The notes under the pieces are model-generated. The model made no database searches. It was given only the letters and a program-made list of their open reading frames with translations, and was not told the origin of the DNA. This document shows, piece after piece, positions 20,409 through 25,893 of a DNA stretch of 25,893 nucleotides. The translations under genes and the position numbers were made by a program. Source of the DNA: Clostridiales bacterium (GTDB lineage Bacteria > Bacillota > Clostridia > Oscillospirales > Acutalibacteraceae). The stretch spans positions 1-25,893 of the forward strand of contig DYBQ01000024.1 of assembly GCA_019418545.1 (NCBI GenBank). Direction: 5' to 3'. Position 1 is the stretch's first letter, and every line of letters starts with the position of its first letter.

Positions 20409-21013
20409 AAAATATTAAGGAACTGAAAATACAGCTTCGTGCCCGCTACCGCCGGATTCGCGAAACCATGGAACCTTCAGAAAAAAGCCGCCAGGATGGG
20501 GAAATTGCCCGGCGTATCTGGGGGATGCGGGAATATCAGAAGGCGGACAGGCTTTTTACCTATGTGAGCAAGCCTATTGAGGTGGATACGGCCGCTTTGA
20601 TTGACCGGGGCCTTGAGGAAGGAAAAATGGTGATTGTGCCGCGCTGTGTTCCCGGGACCTTTGACATGGAATTTTTTCAGATTACAAACTGGGATGACTT
20701 GGAAAAAGGAAGCTTTGGTGTGCTGGAGCCGGTTCCCGGAAAGTGCCGGAAAATAACGGACTGGTCCAGGGGATTTTGTGTTGTACCGGGGCTTTGCTTT
20801 GATTCCCATGGATTCCGCCTTGGCTATGGAAAGGGCTATTATGACCGCTTTTTGGCGGAGTTCGGCGGCTTTAAGGCCGGAATCTGTTATAGTAGCTGCA
20901 TCCAGTGGAATTTGCCCCATGGGTATTATGACAGACCGGTGGACGTATTGGCTACCGAAAAATATATCCGGCGTATTCAGCGAGCTGATTCTGCTTCTAC
21001 AGGCAGGAAATAA
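20399..21013 (+). CDS. 5-formyltetrahydrofolate cyclo-ligase
   Basis: The enzyme converts 5-formyl-THF plus ATP to 5,10-methenyl-THF, rescuing a folate storage or dead-end form. It is 204 residues. The family signature is plain: VPGLCFDSHGFRLGYGKGYYDRFL at about 127-150, holding the nucleotide-binding GYGKGYYDR core. The N-terminal Lys/Arg-rich helix (MPVKNIKELKIQLRARYRR) also fits. ATG 20399 overlaps the DJ-1 gene by ten bases and has GAGGAAG eight bases upstream inside that gene, so coupling is likely. Together with thyX upstream it keeps one-carbon folate chemistry within about 3 kb. Confidence 0.93.
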   Translation: MPVKNIKELKIQLRARYRRIRETMEPSEKSRQDGEIARRIWGMREYQKADRLFTYVSKPIEVDTAALIDRGLEEGKMVIVPRCVPGTFDMEFFQITNWDDLEKGSFGVLEPVPGKCRKITDWSRGFCVVPGLCFDSHGFRLGYGKGYYDRFLAEFGGFKAGICYSSCIQWNLPHGYYDRPVDVLATEKYIRRIQRADSASTGRK

Positions 21014-21068
21014 ATGCTGAAACAGCCAGTGTGGCAGGTGCCACAATATCTGCAGGAGGTTTCTTATC

Positions 21069-22400
21069 GTGGATACAACCAATCGCTTTCCCAATGAGCA
21101 GGAGCCTTCCCGGGGAGCGGGAAGCAATCCGCCGGATAAAAAGCCGGCCGGAAGCAGAGCAGAAAATTTTCAGGTTCATATTCCTGAGGAACATCTGCGC
21201 TTTGGAGAGGACGATACCCTACACAGCTTCAGCGATTCTTATCAAAAGGATAATGGTGAGAAAAAGAAGAAGCAGGATAAAAAGCAGCAAAAAAAAGATA
21301 AGCGGGAGGCCAAAGCCCGTGATAAGATAAAAGGCCGGAAAAACAGGGGGATGTTCCGCTGTGTATGGATTGCCATGGTGATACTGGTATCTATTGCGCT
21401 GGCCCGATATTTGTCGGTGGGGGTAAATGATATGCTGGCAATCTCTCGCCAGAGTACTTCAACCGTGACGATTGAATTGGAAGAGGAAACCCCGTCTGTC
21501 AGCGATATTGCCCAGGCTTTGTATGATGCCGGCGCCATTAATAATACCTTTTTCTTTAAACTGTATTGCTTGGTTACCGGTGCGGATGATGGTTTTGGGG
21601 CAGGAAGCTTTGAGCTGGATACCAATTTGGATTATGAGGCAATCATCAGTTCTTTGCAAAGCTCCAGCAACCAGTTGGAAGTGGTCAACGTCACTTTCCC
21701 GGAGGGCATGAACTTTTTGGAAATTGCCCAGAAGCTGGAAGACAATGGCGTTTGTACAGTAGAGGAAGTGCTGGAAGCTGCTAATTCCGATGAATTTGAT
21801 AATTATGATTTTGTAGCCGCCATTACCAATGAAGATGAGCGCTATTATACGCTGGAAGGATACCTTTTCCCGGATACCTATGATTTTTATAAAGGTGAGG
21901 ACCCGCAGGTTGCCTTGGGAAAAATGATTAACACCTGTCAAAATCGTTTTTCCAAGCAGATGCGTGAGCAAGCCGAAGAAAAAGGGTATACAATTGACGA
22001 AGTGCTGACGTTGGCTTCGATTGTACAGGCAGAGGCAACAGACGAAAAGGATATGCGGATGATAGCGGGAATTTTGGAAAACCGTTTGGAAGATGGTGCA
22101 TCCCATGACATTTATCATCTGGAGTGTGATTCTACCACATTCTATCCTTATCGAACCCAGGACCAGGTGCCGGAGGATGAAAGGGATACGTACAAGAGCA
22201 CGTATGATACCTATACGATTGAAGGGCTGCCTGCCGGGCCGATTTGCAGCCCAGGCTCTGATGCCATTCAGGCAGTGTTGGAGCCGTCCTCTGAAGCAGA
22301 TGGTTACTATTATTTCTGCCATGACGAGGATGGAAAAGCATATTATGCTTCTACCTGGAGTCAGCATCAGGCAAACCTTGAAAAAGCAGGCTTGGCCTAA
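21069..22400 (+). CDS. mltG: Endolytic murein transglycosylase MltG (YceG-like)
   Basis: This membrane-anchored enzyme cuts nascent glycan strands and sets peptidoglycan chain length. It is 443 residues. A cytosolic, Lys-rich N-terminus (KKKKQDKKQQKKDKREAK near 65-82) precedes one membrane helix (about 97-114), a LysM-like domain (about 130-210) and the YceG domain with EGYLFPDTYDF (263-273). The catalytic Glu322 lies in ASIVQAEA, followed by GILENRL and GLPAGPICSPGSDAI. It starts with GTG at 21069; AGGAGG lies nine bases upstream and no ATG is better placed. The gene lies 55 bases after the cyclo-ligase. The next gene encodes a U32 protein, matching the B. subtilis yrrL-yrrN/O neighbourhood. 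Confidence 0.93.
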   Translation: MDTTNRFPNEQEPSRGAGSNPPDKKPAGSRAENFQVHIPEEHLRFGEDDTLHSFSDSYQKDNGEKKKKQDKKQQKKDKREAKARDKIKGRKNRGMFRCVWIAMVILVSIALARYLSVGVNDMLAISRQSTSTVTIELEEETPSVSDIAQALYDAGAINNTFFFKLYCLVTGADDGFGAGSFELDTNLDYEAIISSLQSSSNQLEVVNVTFPEGMNFLEIAQKLEDNGVCTVEEVLEAANSDEFDNYDFVAAITNEDERYYTLEGYLFPDTYDFYKGEDPQVALGKMINTCQNRFSKQMREQAEEKGYTIDEVLTLASIVQAEATDEKDMRMIAGILENRLEDGASHDIYHLECDSTTFYPYRTQDQVPEDERDTYKSTYDTYTIEGLPAGPICSPGSDAIQAVLEPSSEADGYYYFCHDEDGKAYYASTWSQHQANLEKAGLA

Positions 22401-22436
22401 CCAGTTTTGAGCGGGATTGTTTTTTAGAAAATAGAA

Positions 22437-22467
22437 GGGCCGGCCTTTGTGTCGGCCCATTTCTTTG
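22437..22467 (+). terminator. Weak terminator or attenuator before the U32 gene
   Basis: GGGCCG (22437-22442) and CGGCCC (22453-22458) form a 6-bp stem with a 10-base loop, followed by ATTTCTTT. The ribosome binding site of the next gene starts six bases later, so partial termination or attenuation in the operon is possible. Confidence 0.5.
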
Positions 22468-22485
22468 CCAATAAGGAGGATAACT

Positions 22486-23739
22486 TTGCATACAGGAACT
22501 GTTGAACTGCTTTCCCCAGCAGGAGATTTTGAAAGATTAAAAGCGGCTTTCCAATATGGAGCCGATGCCGCATATCTGGCCGGAAAGGATTTTGGGATGC
22601 GCAGCGCTTCCCCGAATTTCAGCCATGAGGAAATGTGCCGGGCGGCTGAACTGGCGCACAGCTTGGGGAAAAAGATTTATATTACCTGCAATATCCTTCC
22701 CCGTGGGGACGAGCTGGATAAATTGCCGGAATTTTTGGAAAACTGCCAGGCATCTGGGGCAGATGCCCTAATCATCAGCGACTTAGGGGTTTTGCGTATG
22801 GCAAAGCGGTATGCGCCTCAGATGGAAATCCACATTTCCACCCAAACCGGCGTAGTCAATGCAGAAGCTGCCTGTATGCTCTATGAATTGGGAGCTTCCC
22901 GGGTTGTGCTGGCAAGGGAAATGACACTGGAAGAAATTGCAGAAATTCGGGCTAAAACCCCAAAAGAGCTGGAAATTGAAGTGTTTGTCCACGGGGCTAT
23001 GTGCGTGTCCTTTTCGGGAAGATGCCTGCTGTCCAACTATTTTACCGGGCGGGACGGCAACCGGGGAGAATGTGCCCAGCCATGCCGGTGGAAATACAGC
23101 TTGATGGAGGAAACCCGTCCGGGAAGATATATGCCCATTGAGGAAACGGGAGCAGGTACCTTTATCCTGAATTCCCGGGATTTGTGTATGGCAGAGCACA
23201 TCCCGGAGCTTTTGAAAGCCGGCGCTTTCAGTCTGAAAATTGAGGGCCGGGCCAAGGCGGACTATTATGTAGCCAGTGTAACAAAGGCATATCGGGGCGC
23301 CATAGATGCTGCCTTGGAAAACCGGGAGCTTCCCCCATGGGTGATGCCGGAGCTTGACAAAATCAGCCACCGGGCCTATGGAACCGGGTTCTATTATGAC
23401 AAAAACGGCCCCGGACAGGATTCCCTGCGGGGCGGCTATGTCCGGGATTGGGAGGTGGCGGCTGTCTCCATGGGGATGACCCAGGACGGCAGGCTCCGGC
23501 TTTCTCAGCGGAACCGCTTTTTTGCCGGGGAGGTACTGGATGTGCTGTGCCCGGAGGAAGAACCCTTTACCGTTATCCTGGAGGATATGGAAAACGAGCA
23601 AGGGGAAAAAATTGAGGCCGCTCCCCATGCGACTATGGAAGTAGTCGCCCGGGTGAGCAGGCCGGTACCGGAAGGAGCTTATCTTCGCCGAAGAAGAGGA
23701 GAAAAGAACCAGCCGGAAGCCTCCGAAAGCGATAGCTGA
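22486..23739 (+). CDS. Peptidase U32 family protein, probable TrhP-like tRNA hydroxylation enzyme
   Basis: Despite the family name, U32 proteins of this branch act in prephenate-dependent 5-hydroxyuridine formation at tRNA position 34 (TrhP; YrrN/YrrO in B. subtilis). The protein is 417 residues. The U32 signature EVFVHGAMC at 165-173 leads into SGRC at 177-180. Cys173, Cys180, Cys196 (or Cys200) and Cys234 are spaced like the iron-sulfur cysteines of UbiU-type members. A small C-terminal beta domain follows from about 330. The start is TTG 22486, set by AGGAGG six bases upstream; the in-frame TTG at 22447 lacks such a site. In B. subtilis an O-methyltransferase (TrmR/YrrM) lies between yrrL and yrrN; it is absent here. 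Confidence 0.88.
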   Translation: MHTGTVELLSPAGDFERLKAAFQYGADAAYLAGKDFGMRSASPNFSHEEMCRAAELAHSLGKKIYITCNILPRGDELDKLPEFLENCQASGADALIISDLGVLRMAKRYAPQMEIHISTQTGVVNAEAACMLYELGASRVVLAREMTLEEIAEIRAKTPKELEIEVFVHGAMCVSFSGRCLLSNYFTGRDGNRGECAQPCRWKYSLMEETRPGRYMPIEETGAGTFILNSRDLCMAEHIPELLKAGAFSLKIEGRAKADYYVASVTKAYRGAIDAALENRELPPWVMPELDKISHRAYGTGFYYDKNGPGQDSLRGGYVRDWEVAAVSMGMTQDGRLRLSQRNRFFAGEVLDVLCPEEEPFTVILEDMENEQGEKIEAAPHATMEVVARVSRPVPEGAYLRRRRGEKNQPEASESDS

Positions 23740-23743
23740 CAAG

Positions 23744-24142
23744 TTATCGTTTTTGGGAGAAAGAATTGCACTTTCCGGTTAGAAAGCTGCACAGATGGAT
23801 GGCAGGAAAAGATAAAAAAGACCACAGCACCGTGTAGGGAAGGCAAACCTGTCCCAGCAGATTGAGAGGCATTTTGGAATAATCCCACACCTGCTGGCGC
23901 AGCATCAGATTGACTACTACACCAAAACAAAATTCCACGGCGGTTATGGAAAGCGCCCCGGCAGCACACCGGACGCCCATAGGCCGCCGTTTCATTTTGG
24001 GGCTGTTGCATACCATATTAATTACTGGCAGACAAACTCCTCCGGCAGCTGCCATGGAAATATGCGTATGCCCCCGCCACAAGATTTCCAGCAGAGGATA
24101 TGCCACTGTGCCAGTCAGGCAGAGTACAGCGTTTTTTTTCAT
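23744..24142 (-). CDS. Small CmpB-like membrane protein (putative ABC-transporter type IV family)
   Basis: This 132-residue membrane protein has about four hydrophobic helices. LLEILWRGHTHISMAAAGGVC (about 17-37) and ITAVEFCFGVVVNLML with VWDYSKMPLNLLGQVCLPY (about 67-102) match the CmpB-like family (Pfam PF06541) as I know it. Such proteins are annotated as putative permeases, but transport has not been shown to my knowledge. The ATG at 24142 is chosen because AAGGAGG lies five bases upstream; the longer opening to 24193 has no such site and a non-membrane extension. It is convergent with the U32 gene, whose stop lies only four bases away, and divergent from galE. Confidence 0.82.
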   Translation of the reverse strand: MKKNAVLCLTGTVAYPLLEILWRGHTHISMAAAGGVCLPVINMVCNSPKMKRRPMGVRCAAGALSITAVEFCFGVVVNLMLRQQVWDYSKMPLNLLGQVCLPYTVLWSFLSFPAIHLCSFLTGKCNSFSQKR

Positions 24143-24289
24143 GAGGGCCTCCTTGTGGAGATAGTGATTGTCCCTAAAATACCGGACAACCATAGTCTGT
24201 CCTGAAAGTGAAAAATTACCCCAAAAGGCGGCAACATAAAAAAACAGGTTTTGGCAACAAATTGCTATGGCTTTTATTTTAAAAACGAG

Positions 24290-24295
24290 TATAAT
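24290..24295 (+). promoter_or_regulatory. galE promoter (-10)
   Basis: Consensus TATAAT at 24290-24295 with a poor -35 (ATGGCT at 24267-24272). Transcription would begin near 24302. Confidence 0.55.
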
Positions 24296-24301
24296 AAAAA
24301 C

Positions 24302-24317
24302 GTCAATGAAAATTGAC
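24302..24317. promoter_or_regulatory. Inverted repeat at the galE transcription start
   Basis: GTCAAT (24302-24307) and ATTGAC (24312-24317) form a 6-bp dyad around GAAA, right at the predicted start site. It could be a repressor operator or a 5' stabilising hairpin with a GAAA tetraloop. Confidence 0.45.
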
Positions 24318-24343
24318 AGAATTTAGGAAGCGAGGTTGGTTGT

Positions 24344-25369
24344 ATGAAAATTTTGGTTACCGGCGGTGCTGGCTATATTGGAAGCCACACTTGTATCTCC
24401 CTGATGGAGTCCGGCTATGAAGTGGTCATAGTGGATAACCTGGTTAACAGCAAGCCGGAAGCTGTTCGCCGTGTGGAAGAAATTGCAGGAAAAAAAGTAA
24501 CCTTCTATGAGAAGGACGTCTGCGACAAACAGGCAATGGAAGAAATTTTTGAAAAAGAAAAGGTAGGGGCAGTTATCCATTTTGCCGGACTCAAGGCTGT
24601 GGGTGAATCTGTACAGATGCCTCTGCGGTATTATCAGAATAACCTGATTTCCACGCTGGTGCTGCTGGAAGTGATGAAAGAGTATGGCGTACACAATTTG
24701 GTGTTCAGCTCCTCCGCAACGGTTTATGGAAACCCGGCTACGGTGCCCATTACCGAGGATTTCCCCTTGTCTACTACCAACCCCTATGGCTCTACCAAGC
24801 TGATGATTGAAATGATGCTCAAGGATATGGCCAAGGCTGACCCGGAGTTTAACCCCATCCTTCTGCGGTACTTTAACCCTGTTGGCGCCCATATCAGCGG
24901 CCGCATCGGCGAAGACCCCAACGGGATTCCCAACAACCTGGTGCCCTATATTACCCAGGTGGCCATCGGCAAGCTGGAAAAGCTGCGGGTGTTCGGAGAC
25001 GATTATCCCACACACGACGGCACCGGTGTGCGTGACTATATCCATGTGGTGGATTTGGCGGCCGGCCATGTGGCAGCCATTCGGCTGTTTGGTGAGGACG
25101 GCAAAAATAACTGCGGCCTGCGGATTTATAACCTGGGTACCGGTACCGGCTATTCCGTTCTGGATATGGTAAAGGCCTTCGGCAAAGCAGTGGGACGTCC
25201 CATCCCCTATGAAATTGTGGCGCGCCGTCCCGGCGATGTTCCGGCCTGCTATGCCGACTGCACCAAGGCAAAGGAAGAGCTGCACTGGGAAGCCAAAAAA
25301 ACGCTGGATGATATGTGCGCGGATTCCTGGCGCTGGCAGTCCCAGAACCCCAACGGCTATGAGGAATAA
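24344..25369 (+). CDS. galE: UDP-glucose 4-epimerase
   Basis: The enzyme interconverts UDP-glucose and UDP-galactose with tightly bound NAD, serving galactose use and surface polysaccharide supply. It is 341 residues, an extended short-chain dehydrogenase. Visible are the NAD-binding GGAGYIGSH (7-15), DNLVNS (31-36), HFAGLKAVGES (79-89), SSSATVYG (122-129) with Ser124, and the catalytic Tyr148-x3-Lys152 in NPYGSTK. RYFNPVGAH and VRDYIHVVDLA are also typical. The ATG has GAGG eight bases upstream. It is monocistronic, ending at the terminator at 25391. UDP-GlcNAc epimerase activity cannot be excluded by eye. Confidence 0.96.
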   Translation: MKILVTGGAGYIGSHTCISLMESGYEVVIVDNLVNSKPEAVRRVEEIAGKKVTFYEKDVCDKQAMEEIFEKEKVGAVIHFAGLKAVGESVQMPLRYYQNNLISTLVLLEVMKEYGVHNLVFSSSATVYGNPATVPITEDFPLSTTNPYGSTKLMIEMMLKDMAKADPEFNPILLRYFNPVGAHISGRIGEDPNGIPNNLVPYITQVAIGKLEKLRVFGDDYPTHDGTGVRDYIHVVDLAAGHVAAIRLFGEDGKNNCGLRIYNLGTGTGYSVLDMVKAFGKAVGRPIPYEIVARRPGDVPACYADCTKAKEELHWEAKKTLDDMCADSWRWQSQNPNGYEE

Positions 25370-25390
25370 GCGCAAATGACATAAAAAACC

Positions 25391-25430
25391 AAAGGCAGGA
25401 TGCCCCATCACAGGGTATCCTGCCTTTTTT
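25391..25430 (+). terminator. galE terminator
   Basis: AAAGGCAGGATGCCC (25391-25405) pairs with GGGTATCCTGCCTTT (25413-25427) with one G-U, loop CATCACA, and a T-run to 25430. Confidence 0.93.
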
Positions 25431-25454
25431 GTAGAAAAGGGATAACGGCGAAAA

Positions 25455-25483
25455 TAGACAAGGGGAAAAAATCGTGGTATGAT
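25455..25483 (+). promoter_or_regulatory. Promoter of the response regulator gene
   Basis: TAGACA (25455-25460), 17 bases, TATGAT (25478-25483), with TGG before the -10 (extended). Confidence 0.7.
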
Positions 25484-25524
25484 AATAGAAAATTCTGCGG
25501 AAACGGCGGAAGGAGCCTGATACC

Positions 25525-25893
25525 ATGTATAAAATCATGATTGTGGAGGATGACAGCGTGATTGCCGGGACCATTGCCCGGCATATGGAGAGCTGGGGCT
25601 GTACGGTCCACTGTGCGGAAAATTTTCAAAAGGTGCTGGGCGAATTTGTGGCGTTCGACCCGCAGCTGGTGCTGCTGGATGTCTCCCTGCCGTTTTATAA
25701 CGGGTTTCACTGGTGCAGCGAAATCCGCAGGCTTTCCAAGGTGCCGATAATCTTCATTTCCTCCGCTTCGGACAACATGAATATCGTGATGGCCATGAAC
25801 ATGGGCGGGGATGATTTTATCGCCAAACCCTTTGATTTGCATGTGCTGGCCGCCAAGGTGCAGGCGGTTTTGCGAAGGACCTATGATTTTAGC
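25525..25893 (+). CDS. BceR-like response regulator, N-terminal receiver domain (cut by window end)
   Basis: Only the first 123 codons are present. The receiver domain is complete enough to read: acidic pocket VEDD (7-10), phosphoacceptor Asp52 in VLLDVSLP, switch residue near Ser80 in IFISSASD, and the conserved Lys101 in IAKPFDL. NIVMAMNMGGDDFIAKPF is characteristic of the BceR group of OmpR-family regulators, which work with intramembrane-sensing kinases and BceAB-type ABC transporters in resistance to cell-wall-active peptides. The kinase and transporter would be expected just beyond the window. The ATG has AAGGAG nine bases upstream. Confidence 0.88.
   Translation, partial: MYKIMIVEDDSVIAGTIARHMESWGCTVHCAENFQKVLGEFVAFDPQLVLLDVSLPFYNGFHWCSEIRRLSKVPIIFISSASDNMNIVMAMNMGGDDFIAKPFDLHVLAAKVQAVLRRTYDFS

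Noticed and set aside
22447..22485. Upstream TTG start for the U32 protein at 22447
   Set aside because: It falls within the attenuator-like hairpin and lacks a ribosome binding site; TTG 22486 has AGGAGG at six bases and fits the family N-terminus.

Overview
The window looks like a chromosomal segment of a low-to-medium-GC Gram-positive anaerobe, most likely class Clostridia (Oscillospirales/Ruminococcaceae-like). This is inferred from strong AAGGAGG ribosome binding sites, frequent TTG/GTG starts, sigma-A type promoters, a lspA-rluD pair behind an acidic DivIVA-like tail, ThyX in place of ThyA, and tRNA genes with encoded CCA. I saw no insertion sequence, prophage, CRISPR array or conjugation gene. 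It reads as ordinary chromosome with several poorly described small loci.

Layout. 1-1855: end of a probable divIVA gene, lspA, and an RluD-type pseudouridine synthase, overlapping and translationally coupled. 1858-3565: an operon of unknown function with its own promoter and terminator. It has two small helical proteins, then a DUF4282-like membrane protein with a 27-residue Pro/Gln repeat and a zinc ribbon. 3650-3831: an intergenic unit with promoter, rod-like fold and intrinsic terminator but no reading frame, a candidate small RNA. 3903-5396: a LacX-type aldose epimerase convergent with a small membrane protein, sharing a bidirectional terminator.

5611-10311: sugar catabolism. A cytosolic GH3 beta-xylosidase/glucosidase is followed by xylulokinase and a cupin-like DUF4867 protein. 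10461-11810: an exported-plus-membrane protein with a YcxB-like tail. 11905-13888: a CysL-like LysR regulator divergent from a small siroheme/ferredoxin reductase, with a clear LysR-type palindrome centred near -65 of the reductase promoter.

14143-18090: tRNA-Ser(GGA), an AT-rich 500-base leader, a GH38 alpha-mannosidase, and tRNA-Gln(CUG). 18180-19739: thyX-tmk, covering dTMP synthesis and phosphorylation to dTDP, behind a GC-rich hairpin leader. 19816-23739: a probable operon of a DJ-1/PfpI protein, 5-formyl-THF cyclo-ligase, mltG and a U32 family protein (TrhP-like tRNA hydroxylation). 23744-25430: a small CmpB-like membrane protein and galE. 25455-end: the start of a BceR-like response regulator cut by the window edge.

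The functional themes are plant and glycan sugar use (GH3, xylB, GH38, epimerase, galE), thymidylate/folate supply (thyX, tmk, cyclo-ligase) and envelope maintenance (lspA, mltG, BceR-like). The most interesting uncharacterised material is the candidate small RNA at 3685-3831, the DUF4282 repeat/zinc-ribbon operon, the xylB-DUF4867 pairing, and structured leaders upstream of xylB and thyX.
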